A DNA stretch of 64,000 bases from UBA5336 sp964506685 (GTDB lineage Bacteria; Pseudomonadota; Alphaproteobacteria; Caulobacterales; Hyphomonadaceae), in contig CAZDMQ010000002.1 of the NCBI GenBank assembly GCA_964506685.1, positions 46,750 to 110,749 of the forward strand, written 5' to 3'. Below are positions 34,651-42,830 of this stretch, in pieces (position 1 is the first letter of the stretch; each line of letters opens with the position of its first letter). A program made the position numbers and the translations under genes. The notes below the pieces were generated by a model, which did no database searches, was not told the origin of the DNA, and worked only from the letters and a program-made list of their open reading frames with translations.

Positions 34651-35340
34651 TCAGAAGCGCACCGCCAGTGCCGCCACGATGCCCTCTTCCTCGAAGCGGC
34701 CACTGGTTTCCTGGCGGTAGGACAGCGACCAGTCCATGCGGCCGTGCCGGTAGAGCAGGCCGGTCTCGATCTTGTCGGAACGGGCATCGGCCGTTCCGCG
34801 TTCCGCGAAATACTGGCTGACGACGTAGACGTTCTTCGTGATTTCCTGGCCGAAACCGAGTTCGACCCTTTCGCGCTGGCAGCCGCCATCATGCTCGCGA
34901 TAAGCAACATCGATGTGGCCGTACCATTTCCCGGTGCGGCCATCCCCCGAGGCGCCGGCGCCGAGACGGGCCTCACCGCCAAGCGAGGCGCAGCCTGCGG
35001 TCGCGCCGCCAATGGCCTCGCCCTGCACCGCCCCGACTTCAGCCGAGAGGACAAGGGCCTCGCGTCGGAACAGCTCGCGGCGGAGGCTTGCGCGATAGCC
35101 TTCGGCATTGAAGTCGGTGTTGCCCGGAAAGCTGACGAATTCGGCTTTCGCGGTGAGGGTCCAGCGCGGGGTCAGACCGTATTCGCCATAGGCATCATAG
35201 CGCTGCGCCTCGATGCCCTCGACCCGCTCGCCGGCTGCGGCCAGACGGCCATAGCCCTCGCCATCGCCCCGCAGCCAGGGGGCTGCATGGGCGCTGGTCG
35301 TATACCCAATTGCGGTAAACCCGATCCACAGCCCCTTCAT
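34651..35340 (-). CDS. Small outer-membrane beta-barrel protein
   Basis: 229 residues. A signal peptide ends after SAHA. The rest alternates polar and hydrophobic residues in strands with turn residues (YRASLRRELFRREALVLSAEVG, WSLSYRQETSG), and the last residue is Phe preceded by AALAVR, the outer-membrane insertion signature. Two cysteines (ATAGCASL and DGGCQRE) could form a disulphide loop. Function unknown. Confidence 0.75.
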   Translation of the reverse strand: MKGLWIGFTAIGYTTSAHAAPWLRGDGEGYGRLAAAGERVEGIEAQRYDAYGEYGLTPRWTLTAKAEFVSFPGNTDFNAEGYRASLRRELFRREALVLSAEVGAVQGEAIGGATAGCASLGGEARLGAGASGDGRTGKWYGHIDVAYREHDGGCQRERVELGFGQEITKNVYVVSQYFAERGTADARSDKIETGLLYRHGRMDWSLSYRQETSGRFEEEGIVAALAVRF

Positions 35341-35429
35341 GGCGCGGAGCTTAGACCGGGTTTTCCACAGGTAACAGCGAAAATATCGCCCAGAGGGCGA
35401 AATTCGTTTCCGCCGTGCGTGGACCTGCC

Positions 35430-35927
35430 CTAGAGGCGGTACTTGATCTGATCGGTCCAGAAACGCTCGAGCCGGGTCACGGTCCGGTTGAGCTGTTCGA
35501 GATCGTCATGGCGCACGCTGGCCGTCGGCTCGAGGGCCCGTGCCTGCTTGTCGAACAGGGCTGCCACCCGGTCGCGTACCCGCAGGCCGCGTGCGGTCAG
35601 GGTGAGATGGACGGTCCGCTTGTCGGCATCGCACCGGCGCTGTTCGAGATATCCGCCATCCTGCAGCTTCTTGATGTTGTAGCTCAGGCTTGTGCCCGCA
35701 AAGGCACCGCGTGCGCGAAGCGTCGATGCCGGGGTCTCGCCGGTGCCGATCTCGTAGATCAGCAGCGCCTGGACGCCGGTCATGTTGCGTTCGCCCGCCC
35801 GCTCGAGATCGTCCTTGACGACATCGTGCAGCCGGCGATGGGCCTGCTCCAGCAGGGCCAGGGACTGCAGGAACCAGTCGCCATCATGGGATTCACCGGC
35901 CTCGGCCAGCCTTGAATTCATAGTCAT
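35430..35927 (-). CDS. MarR-family transcriptional regulator (LdtR-like)
   Basis: 165 residues with a winged helix: helix-turn-helix in LRARGAFAGTSLSYNIKKLQDGGYL and wing in RRCDADKRTVHLTLT (shortened here). The MTGVQALLIYEIG stretch before it matches the alphaproteobacterial MarR branch that includes LdtR, which controls an L,D-transpeptidase and stress tolerance. ATG 35927 follows GGTGGTG; an ATG at 35921 also fits. A strong dyad lies just upstream of the ribosome site and may be its own operator. Target genes are not evident nearby. Confidence 0.85.
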   Translation of the reverse strand: MTMNSRLAEAGESHDGDWFLQSLALLEQAHRRLHDVVKDDLERAGERNMTGVQALLIYEIGTGETPASTLRARGAFAGTSLSYNIKKLQDGGYLEQRRCDADKRTVHLTLTARGLRVRDRVAALFDKQARALEPTASVRHDDLEQLNRTVTRLERFWTDQIKYRL

Positions 35928-35938
35928 TGTCACCACCA

Positions 35939-35961
35939 CTCAACTTTTGTTGTAGTTTGAG
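35939..35961. promoter_or_regulatory. Nested dyad upstream of marR-type gene, probable autoregulatory operator
   Basis: An inner dyad CAAC-TTTT-GTTG (35941-35952) sits inside an outer one made of CTCAA (35939-35943) and TTGAG (35957-35961). The site is directly upstream of the ribosome site of the MarR-family gene, where such regulators usually bind their own promoter. The AT-rich centre and length fit a MarR dimer. Inference from position and symmetry only. Confidence 0.5.
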
Positions 35962-36079
35962 CAGAAATACACGAGTGACCCTAAATATTCGCTAATCGAG
36001 ATAGGCTTTCGCGGGGCAGGGGTTAACGCGCAACGGCGCTGGCTTCACCTGCGGCGCGGCGGGACTGTGCCGGTGGGGC

Positions 36080-37141
36080 TCATTCGAGCACCAGTTCGTC
36101 AGCGCCAAGGGGCTCGAAATAGGCCTCGATCATCGCATCGGGGACTTCGGCCAGCGAGCCGTGCTGCCAGGCCGGGGCATTGTCCTTGTCGATGATCACC
36201 GCCCGCACGCCTTCGGCAAAATCGGCGCTCCGGACCTTCCGCCAGCCGATCCGTAACTCCATCGCCATGCATGCAGCGAAGGTCTCGCAGCGCGCGCCGC
36301 GGCGAAGCTGGAGGAGTGCGGTCTTCACGGTTTCCGGGGACTTGCTGCGCAGCGTGGCGAGCTGTTCGGTGGCCCAGGGCTCGTCAAGGGCCGCCAGGGC
36401 AGCCTCGATCGCTTCGGCCCGGTCGTGGGCGAAGCAGGCATTGATGATGTGCATATGCGCCGCGAAGCCGGCTGGCGGGAGCGCATGGCTGGCCCGGCTG
36501 AGGATCTCGCCGACCATTTCCGCCGCGCCGGCCGAATAGTCTGCGGTCAGCAACTGGCCGGTCAGGTTGGCGATCAGTTCGGAGGGGACGAAGTGGGTGG
36601 CAATCCGTGCAGCGCAGACATCGGTGCCCCTGAGCCGCGCACCGGTGAGGGCGAGCCAGGTGCCAAGCTGGCCCTGCAGGCGGGGCAGGAACCAGCTGCC
36701 ACCGACATCGGGGAACAGGCCGATCCCGGTTTCGGGCATCGCAAACAGGCTCCGCTCGGTTGCGACCCGGTGGCTGCCATGCACCGAAATGCCGACGCCG
36801 CCGCCCATGGTGACCCCGTCAAGGATCGAGACATAGGGCTTGGGGAACGCCTTGATCGCGGCATTCATGGTATATTCGGACCGGAAGAAGGCACGCGCCT
36901 CGCGGGCGTCGCCCGCTCCGCTCTCGGCCAGCATTCGGATATCGCCGCCGGCGCAGAAGCCGCGCGTGCCCGGCTCGTGATCGACCAGTACCATGGCGAC
37001 ACCGGGATCGCTGCGCCACGCATCGAGTGCGGCGAGCACGGTCTCGCACATCTCCTGGTTCAGCGCATGCAGGGCGTCGGGGCGGTTCAGCGTGATCCGC
37101 CCGACGGCGCCTTCGCGACGTATGCGTACCGGTTCGGCCAT
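36080..37141 (-). CDS. 3-hydroxyisobutyryl-CoA hydrolase
   Basis: 353 residues, crotonase fold, longer than plain enoyl-CoA hydratases by a C-terminal extension found in this hydrolase. Motifs: GRITLNRPDALHALN, the oxyanion region TRGFCAGGDIRML, DGVTMGGGVGISVHG and the active-site segment FAMPETGIGLFPDVGGSWFL (quoted as PETGIGLFPDVGGS). The Glu in PETGIG is the catalytic residue of the family. It works in valine breakdown, one step after the enoyl stage; an isobutyryl-CoA-type dehydrogenase for the first steps lies at 62838. Transcribed alone. Confidence 0.9.
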   Translation of the reverse strand: MAEPVRIRREGAVGRITLNRPDALHALNQEMCETVLAALDAWRSDPGVAMVLVDHEPGTRGFCAGGDIRMLAESGAGDAREARAFFRSEYTMNAAIKAFPKPYVSILDGVTMGGGVGISVHGSHRVATERSLFAMPETGIGLFPDVGGSWFLPRLQGQLGTWLALTGARLRGTDVCAARIATHFVPSELIANLTGQLLTADYSAGAAEMVGEILSRASHALPPAGFAAHMHIINACFAHDRAEAIEAALAALDEPWATEQLATLRSKSPETVKTALLQLRRGARCETFAACMAMELRIGWRKVRSADFAEGVRAVIIDKDNAPAWQHGSLAEVPDAMIEAYFEPLGADELVLE

Positions 37142-37281
37142 TGGCTCATTTCCCCCTCATCGGTTGGGCTCTGGCAGGTGACAGGTTGCGTCATGGCCGC
37201 AGGGCAGGCAAGGGATGAAAGGGAGACGGCGCGGGACGCGACACCCCGCCCCGATGGGTTAGAAGGTGAGGAGCCAGGTCC

Positions 37282-37707
37282 ATGCATCGACTGTCGAGTG
37301 TCACAACCATCATCGCCGCGGCAACTCTTGCCGGCGCGGCAGCGGCCCAGCAGCCGGCTGATTTTGCGGAGGTCCAGGGCGTCTGGGCGGCCAGCGACGA
37401 GGCCTGCGCCGAAGCGCCGTGGCAGATTGGCGAGGCCGCCTTCACCACCGGCTATGTCGGGGCGAGCTGCAGTTTCGATCCCGCTGCACAGACGGCCGTG
37501 GTCAACGCCTCGGGCGGTGTCACCAGTTTCTACACCCCCTCGACCTGCACAATGGGCGAGGAGGAAACGGACTGGAACATGTACTTCATGCTCAGGGATG
37601 ACGGACAACTGCTCTGGGTCAGCGGCAGCAATGCGCTTGAACGCACGCTTGTGCGCTGTGAGGAAGAGGCTGGCGCCGAAGGCGAAGCAGCCGGCGACGA
37701 GGGATAA
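37282..37707 (+). CDS. Small secreted protein of unknown function
   Basis: 141 residues. A clear Sec signal ends in AGAAAAQQ. The mature part has four cysteines (EACAEAP, GASCSFD, STCTMG, VRCEEE), likely two disulphides, and ends in an acidic Glu/Ala tail. The domain start (VQGVWAASDEACAE) resembles secreted proteins that test as 'lipocalin-like' in other alphaproteobacteria, but I cannot assign a family. The gene is followed by the 29-bp repeat. Confidence 0.65.
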   Translation: MHRLSSVTTIIAAATLAGAAAAQQPADFAEVQGVWAASDEACAEAPWQIGEAAFTTGYVGASCSFDPAAQTAVVNASGGVTSFYTPSTCTMGEEETDWNMYFMLRDDGQLLWVSGSNALERTLVRCEEEAGAEGEAAGDEG

Positions 37708-37762
37708 TCGTCGCCGCCGGCCCGGCGCCTGTCACCGGCTGCCGGGCCAATCGTCTCGGGTC

Positions 37763-37839
37763 TCTGGCCCCCGGTGTCGGGCCCTCTGGTGTCTGGCCCC
37801 CGGTCTCGGGCCCCCTGGTGTCTGGCCCCCGGTCTCGGG
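37763..37839. repeat. 29-bp tandem repeat, about 2.7 copies, between convergent genes
   Basis: Units begin with TCTGGCCCCCGGT and end with CCCTGGTG; copies at 37763-37791 and 37792-37820 differ at two positions, and a partial third covers 37821-37839. The repeat is very rich in C and G and sits between the secreted protein and the cytochrome c gene, which face each other. It lies outside both genes and could fold and aid termination; no T-run is present. Confidence 0.85.
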
Positions 37840-37871
37840 ACGGTGCAGCCTGGACTTCGACCCGTGTGCGC

Positions 37872-38435
37872 TCAGTCGCCGGCATCGGCTCCGCTGAAAC
37901 CGGTCTCGGCCATGATATAGGCGATCACTGCGGTCCGGTCTTCCGGCTTGCGCACGCCGACAAAGCGCATCCGGTTGCCTTCGAGGAAGGTCTCGGGATC
38001 GGCGAGCCAGGCACCGAGCCGGTCCGGTGTCCATTGGAAATCAGCCTCCACCAGGGCCTCGGAGTAGCCGAAGCCCGGAAGACTGCCGACCTTGCGCCCG
38101 AACAGGCCGTGGAGGTTGGGTCCCACCCGGTTCTCCCCGCCCGCCGCGAGTGTATGGCAACTGCTGCAGAATTTGAACGTCCGCCGGCCCGCCGCATAGT
38201 CTGCGGTGTTGTAGGGGGACGGCAGGGCCGCGAATTCAGGTGTGATGGTGGCGGGGAGCCCCCCCACAGGCGCTGACGCTGCATCCTGCCCGGCCTTGCT
38301 GGCCGCGTTCTGCGCCGCAACCGGGCCCGCCGCTGCACCGTTCGGCTGTTTCGGCGATCCGTCACATCCGCCCAGTCCAGGTAACAGGATGGCACCGAGC
38401 AGGGCGAACAGAAGCGGGGTCTGGACAGGGCGCAT
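37872..38435 (-). CDS. Lipoprotein cytochrome c
   Basis: 187 residues. The lipobox LGGC places the lipid on Cys24. After an Ala/Gln-rich linker of about 50 residues comes a class I cytochrome c: haem-binding CSSCH at 90-94, then GPNLHGLFGRKVG, and Met156 in GNRMRF as the second iron ligand, and a C-terminal helix (RTAVIAYI). It would shuttle electrons at the periplasmic side of a membrane. The domain is of the cytochrome c2/c552 type. No oxidase genes are nearby. Confidence 0.9.
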   Translation of the reverse strand: MRPVQTPLLFALLGAILLPGLGGCDGSPKQPNGAAAGPVAAQNAASKAGQDAASAPVGGLPATITPEFAALPSPYNTADYAAGRRTFKFCSSCHTLAAGGENRVGPNLHGLFGRKVGSLPGFGYSEALVEADFQWTPDRLGAWLADPETFLEGNRMRFVGVRKPEDRTAVIAYIMAETGFSGADAGD

Positions 38436-38572
38436 GGGTGTGGTCCCGGACTGGCGGACTGGTCGGCGGCCAGCCTAGCCCGCACCCGGGAGCGGCGAAA
38501 CCGCCGCGTCGCCGCAGGCTGCGCTTGCTGCATGTGGGGCGCTTGCGGCCCCCGCCGGCTGGCTCTAGAGCC

Positions 38573-39274
38573 ATGGCCATGGCCAGGCGCAAGAAAAAAC
38601 GTCCCCCGCATGTGCCGGCGGACCTGTCGACCCCGGCAGGCCGGCGCCGGGCGCGGCGCGAACTGGTCTGGGGCGACCATGGCTTTCTGCGCCTGCGCTT
38701 CCAGAACCTGCACCGGATCTCGGACGAGATGTGGCGCTCCAACCAGCCCTCCCCGGAGCAGATCGCCGAGCATGCCAGTCGGCGCGGCATCCGCACGATC
38801 ATCAATCTTAGGGGCGAAAGCAGCCGCGGCTTCTACCTGCTCGAGCGGGAAGCCTGTGCGCAGCAGGGAATCGAACTGGTCGATTTCCAGGTGTTCTCGC
38901 GTGACACCCCAACGCGCGAGACGATCTTTGCAGCCCGCGACCTGTTCGGCTCGATCGCCTATCCCGCGCTCATGCACTGCAAGTCCGGCGCCGACCGGGC
39001 GGGACTTATGGCGGTCCTCTACCTCATGCTGCGCCAGGGCTCTGATCTCGACACCGCCGTGCAGCAATTGTCCTGGCGCTACCTGCATGTCGAAGCCGGC
39101 AAGACCGGTGTTCTGGATGCGGTGTTCAAGGCCTACCGCACGTTTCGCGAAAGCCGGCCCAAACCCTTTCTCGACTGGGTGGCAGAGGATTATGACCGGC
39201 TCGCCGTCAAGGCGGCCTTCATGAAGGGCTTCGAGGCCCGGCTCAATCTCGACCGGCTGCTCGGCCGCGAATAG
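38573..39274 (+). CDS. Protein tyrosine/dual-specificity phosphatase
   Basis: 233 residues. A basic N-terminus (ARRKKKRPPH) leads into a fold with the active-site loop HCKSGADRAG (the C-x5-R motif, here C-KSGAD-R). The earlier acid segment and RTIINLRGE fit the family of bacterial PTP-like enzymes often annotated as 'dual specificity phosphatase' or DUF442-like. It removes phosphate from proteins or from small phosphate esters. The ATG at 38573 is chosen at the start of the conserved part; its ribosome site is weak. Divergent from the cytochrome c gene. Confidence 0.85.
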   Translation: MAMARRKKKRPPHVPADLSTPAGRRRARRELVWGDHGFLRLRFQNLHRISDEMWRSNQPSPEQIAEHASRRGIRTIINLRGESSRGFYLLEREACAQQGIELVDFQVFSRDTPTRETIFAARDLFGSIAYPALMHCKSGADRAGLMAVLYLMLRQGSDLDTAVQQLSWRYLHVEAGKTGVLDAVFKAYRTFRESRPKPFLDWVAEDYDRLAVKAAFMKGFEARLNLDRLLGRE

Positions 39275-39413
39275 CAATGGCCTGTCAGCCCTGGACGGCC
39301 CGGAGCAGGCGGGTCGGGCCGGGATGGAGGAGGAGGCTGGCCAAGTGCCGGGAGTCGTGAAACATCGCGTGGAAGGGCACGTTCAGGGCCCTGTCAGTCG
39401 TGAGGACAAAGCC

Positions 39414-39785
39414 TTGGCTCTGAAACGAGTGTCCACCGTACCGCTCCTGGCCGGCCTGGCCTGGCTGGCCGGTTGTGGTGGTCCCGATGACGAAGGGGCG
39501 TACATGCGCGCCTGCACGGCCGGCGGAACGGACACGGCCACCTGCCAGTGCGAATTCGGCAAGGCGCGCGAAGAGCTCCCCGAGCATGTCTTCGGGGTCA
39601 TGGTCGAGGCGGCAAAGATTGCCGATGGCGCCGAAGCAGTGAGATTTCTTCGCGACAACCTATCGCAATCGCAGGAAACAACGTACTTCCAGAGCCGCAT
39701 GCGATGGATTATCGAATGTGGCGAGCCGGCGGGGCAACCATCTCCCGCTGAGGGGGCACTGCCAGCCCCCGTCCAAGGGGAATAG
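39414..39785 (+). CDS. Small lipoprotein with paired cysteines
   Basis: 123 residues from a TTG start with GAGGA 8 bases upstream. The signal LLAGLAWLAGC gives a lipobox with Cys20. The mature part has CTAGGTDTATCQCEFGKA, a motif of three closely spaced cysteines, and a C-terminal IECGEPAG. No family recognised. It is followed 16 bases later by the small DUF4282-type gene. Confidence 0.6.
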   Translation: MALKRVSTVPLLAGLAWLAGCGGPDDEGAYMRACTAGGTDTATCQCEFGKAREELPEHVFGVMVEAAKIADGAEAVRFLRDNLSQSQETTYFQSRMRWIIECGEPAGQPSPAEGALPAPVQGE

Positions 39786-39801
39786 TGCAGGGGAGAAACC
39801 C

Positions 39802-40077
39802 ATGAAATTCTTCATCATCAACAGTTTCCGGACCATGGTCTATGTCGCCTATATCGCCATCATCATCGGCGGTATCGGGCTGGGCCTCTACAATCGTGGA
39901 GAATGGAGCGCCGAGGTGCTCGGGCTTGGCGGCGGGCTGGCGCAGGTGGTGGACTTCATCGTCTTCACCGTGGCTGGCTGGATTGCAGCGAGCATCGTCG
40001 GCGGGCTGATCGTGACCATTCTCGACATCCGCGACGACATCAACGACCGGCTGCCCGACGCCCGCCGCGACGATTAG
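39802..40077 (+). CDS. Small two-helix membrane protein, DUF4282-like
   Basis: 91 residues. Hydrophobic helices at about 12-32 and 50-75 flank a short loop. The ending IVTILDIRDDINDR resembles the DUF4282 family of small alphaproteobacterial membrane proteins. GGGGAGAAA precedes the ATG at 39802. Function unknown; possibly co-transcribed with the lipoprotein ahead. Confidence 0.6.
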   Translation: MKFFIINSFRTMVYVAYIAIIIGGIGLGLYNRGEWSAEVLGLGGGLAQVVDFIVFTVAGWIAASIVGGLIVTILDIRDDINDRLPDARRDD

Positions 40078-40296
40078 GGCATCTGCTTCCCGATCGGAGC
40101 CGGCGGAGGACGACGGGCTTCGGGTTGCAGCAGGGCAAGGTGCGCGAGGCGTGTGGCCTTTGCGACGGGTCCACTGGAGAGGATGCCGAAGGGGGCCGGC
40201 GCAACGCTTCCCACCGCTGCCATTTCGCGGTGACGCGGGCCCCTCGCGGTGAAAATGCCCGTTGATCTTGGCGCCTGGGCGCCGCATGTGAGCGCC

Positions 40297-41643
40297 ATGA
40301 CCGATCTTATCCAGGAACACCATGACCGGCTTGCCGGACTGATTGCAGCCTGCCTCGCCAGGGGCGCCGATGCAGCCGATGCCCGCATTGGCCGGGCCGA
40401 GGGGGTCAGCGTAGATATTCGCGAGGGCCGACTGGAGGGTATCGAGCGTACCGAATCCACGGGCGTGTCGCTGCGTTGCTTCGTGGGCCAGCGCCAAGCC
40501 CATGTTGCCGGCTCCGATCTCGGCCGGGAAAGTCTCGACATGCTGGCCGAACGCTGTGTCGCCATGGCAAAGGCCGTGCCGGAAGATCCCTGGTGCGGAC
40601 TTGCCGGCGAAGACGAGCTGTCGGGCGAGACCCGCAATCTCGACCTTGCCGGCGATGGCGAGATCGCTGCCGATCAGCTTGAACGCGACGCGCTGGAGGG
40701 CGAGGCCGCGGCGCTTTCGGTCCCCGGCATCCAGCAGGTGTCAGATTGCTCGGCCGGCTGGAGCCGCAGCGAATCCTGGGTCGCAGCGAGCAATGGCTTC
40801 GCCCGTTACACGTCGGGCTCTGCAAGCTCGGTCGGCGTTGTCTGCATCGCAGAGCGCGACGGCAAGATGGAACGTAGTTATGAGGCGCGCCAGAGCCGCT
40901 ATGTCAGCGATCGCCCGGGGCCGGCAGAGATCGGGCGCCGCGCCGCCGAGAAAACCATCGCCCGGCTCGGTGCGCGCAAGCTCGGCACGCAGAAGGCCGC
41001 GGTGATCTATGACCGCGACGTGGCCGGCAGCCTGGCCGGGGCGCTGCTCGGCGCGATATCGGGTCCGCAGGTTGCGCGCGGGATTTCCTTCCTCAAGGGC
41101 CGGCTGGGGGAACGCATCTGCCCCGAGGGCGTTACGCTGGTCGACGATCCGTTCCGTGTGCGAGGGCTCGGGTCGCGGCTGTTCGACGGCGAGGGACGCA
41201 CGGTGCAGCCAACAAGGATCATCGACCGGGGAATGCTGACCGGCTGGCTGCTGAACGGCGCATCGGCACGCCAGCTCGGCCTTGCACCGAACGGCTTCGC
41301 CTCCTTCGGCTTTGGCGATCCGCCGGGGGTGACGACATCGAACCTGCACATGGAACCCGGCACCGAGACGCCGGAGGCGCTGATGGCGCGCGTTGGCAAG
41401 GGCCTCCTCGTGACGACGATGTTCGGTCCGTCGATCAATCCCAATACGGGCGACTATTCAGTCGGGGTCGGCGGGCACTGGTTCGAGGATGGCGCGCTGG
41501 CCTATCCAGTGCACGAGGTGACGATTGCCGGTAACCTCACCGAAATGTTCGCGCGCCTCGTTCCCGCGAGTGACCTCGAGTTCCGCGGTGCCCGCAACCT
41601 GCCCTCCATCCTCATCGAGGATATGTCCATTGCCGGGACCTGA
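40297..41643 (+). CDS. pmbA: PmbA (TldE), TldD-partner peptidase subunit
   Basis: 448 residues. PmbA/TldE is the non-catalytic half of the heterodimeric TldD/TldE zinc protease, known for maturing microcin B17 and degrading CcdA. The sequence has the shared fold (GVSLRCFVGQRQAHVAGSD at the N-terminus, and FLKGRLGERICPEGVTLVDDP near the middle, quoted as ERICPEGVTLVDDP), but no HExxxH site, as expected. The catalytic partner TldD is 12 kb away. The start at 40297 has a weak ribosome site. The next gene begins 14 bases before this stop. Confidence 0.93.
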   Translation: MTDLIQEHHDRLAGLIAACLARGADAADARIGRAEGVSVDIREGRLEGIERTESTGVSLRCFVGQRQAHVAGSDLGRESLDMLAERCVAMAKAVPEDPWCGLAGEDELSGETRNLDLAGDGEIAADQLERDALEGEAAALSVPGIQQVSDCSAGWSRSESWVAASNGFARYTSGSASSVGVVCIAERDGKMERSYEARQSRYVSDRPGPAEIGRRAAEKTIARLGARKLGTQKAAVIYDRDVAGSLAGALLGAISGPQVARGISFLKGRLGERICPEGVTLVDDPFRVRGLGSRLFDGEGRTVQPTRIIDRGMLTGWLLNGASARQLGLAPNGFASFGFGDPPGVTTSNLHMEPGTETPEALMARVGKGLLVTTMFGPSINPNTGDYSVGVGGHWFEDGALAYPVHEVTIAGNLTEMFARLVPASDLEFRGARNLPSILIEDMSIAGT

Positions 41644-42508
41644 GACCGGACAGGTGCCGGCGCCGCCCGCATCGGGAAGTGGCGGAGCCCTGGCCGCCGA
41701 CATTGCCGTGATGCGCGAGGCGGCCCGGGCGGCCGGCGCGCTGGCGCTTGATCTCGGACGCCAGGAGGGCCTGGCCGTCTGGAACAAGAGCCAGGGCCAC
41801 CCGGTGACCGATGCCGACATTGCGGTGAACGCATTGCTGGCCGAACGGCTCGGTGCAGCCCGTCCGGACTATGGCTGGTTGTCCGAGGAAACCCCGGACG
41901 ATCCGCGCAACCGGCAGGCCGGGCGGGTCTGGGTGGTCGACCCGATCGACGGGACCCGGGCGTTCATGGCCGGCACTCCGGACTGGTGCGTGGCGCTGGC
42001 CGTCGTCGCTGGCGGCGAGGCGGTGGCAGGGGTGATCCATGCGCCGGCCACCGGAGAGATGTTCGAGGCCTGGCGAGGCGGTGGCGCCTATCTCAATGGC
42101 CAGCCGATTGTGGCTGGCGATCATCCCGACATTGCGCAGTGCCGGATGGTGGCGAGCTCGCAGGTCTTCTCGCATCCGGTCTGGACGCGGCCCTGGCCCG
42201 CCATGACGCTGGCAGATCCCCGGCCGAATGCCACCCTGCTGCGGATCGCGCATGTCGCGGCCGGCCGGCAGCATGCGACCCTGACCCTGTGGAACAAGTC
42301 CGACTGGGACCTGGCTGCCGGCACGGTCCTGATTGAGGAAGCCGGCGGGCGGGCCACCACCCATCGCGGCGAACGGTTCTGCTTCAATCGCCAGGTCCCC
42401 GCACAGCAGAGCCTGGTGGCGGCTGGAAAAGCGCTGCATCCTCTGTTAATCGAACGCACGCGGCCGGTCGAGTTGCCTGACCCGAACGGTGCGCCTGAAA
42501 CGGCCTGA
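41630..42508 (+). CDS. cysQ: Inositol monophosphatase-family phosphatase, probable CysQ (PAP phosphatase)
   Basis: About 292 residues. Metal-binding motifs of the family are present: WLSEETPDD, VVDPIDGTRAFMAG and WNKSDWDLAAGTVLIEEAGG. The gene follows pmbA and precedes DUF4170, the alphaproteobacterial order for the 3'(2'),5'-bisphosphate nucleotidase that recycles PAP made in sulfate assimilation. A TTG at 41630 (GAGGA upstream, overlapping pmbA) is used; a GTG at 41654 is the alternative. Substrate is inferred. Confidence 0.85.
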   Translation: MPGPETGQVPAPPASGSGGALAADIAVMREAARAAGALALDLGRQEGLAVWNKSQGHPVTDADIAVNALLAERLGAARPDYGWLSEETPDDPRNRQAGRVWVVDPIDGTRAFMAGTPDWCVALAVVAGGEAVAGVIHAPATGEMFEAWRGGGAYLNGQPIVAGDHPDIAQCRMVASSQVFSHPVWTRPWPAMTLADPRPNATLLRIAHVAAGRQHATLTLWNKSDWDLAAGTVLIEEAGGRATTHRGERFCFNRQVPAQQSLVAAGKALHPLLIERTRPVELPDPNGAPETA

Positions 42509-42581
42509 CTTGATCCGGCCCGATATCAGCTTTCAACACCCCGGCGCCGTGCGGCGCCGTTCAGCATGGAGACCGTCCCGG

Positions 42582-42830
42582 ATGTCCGACGCCCCTGGCA
42601 AACAGCTGCTGCACCTCGTCATCGGCGGCGAGCTCAAGGATGTCTCCGAAGTCGAGTTCGAGGACCTTGCAAGGATCGACTTCGTGGGCGCCTTCCCGAA
42701 CTACAAGGCGGCCTATGACGCCTGGAAGGCCGCCGCCCAGCGCACCGTCGACAATGCCGAAATGCGCTATTTCATCCTGCATGCGCACAAGCTGCTGGAT
42801 CCCGAAACGGGGTCGCACCATAGCGTCTGA
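42582..42830 (+). CDS. DUF4170 protein
   Basis: 82 residues. LLHLVIGGELKD and FVGAFPNYKAAYDAWKAAAQ-type helix (quoted in parts) match DUF4170, a small conserved alphaproteobacterial protein of unknown role usually found between cysQ and an envelope-biosynthesis gene. ATG at 42582 has GGAGA ahead. The ABC-transporter gene overlaps its end. Confidence 0.9.
   Translation: MSDAPGKQLLHLVIGGELKDVSEVEFEDLARIDFVGAFPNYKAAYDAWKAAAQRTVDNAEMRYFILHAHKLLDPETGSHHSV

Noticed and set aside
37763..37839. Considered as a CRISPR remnant
   Set aside because: The copies abut directly with no spacers between them.
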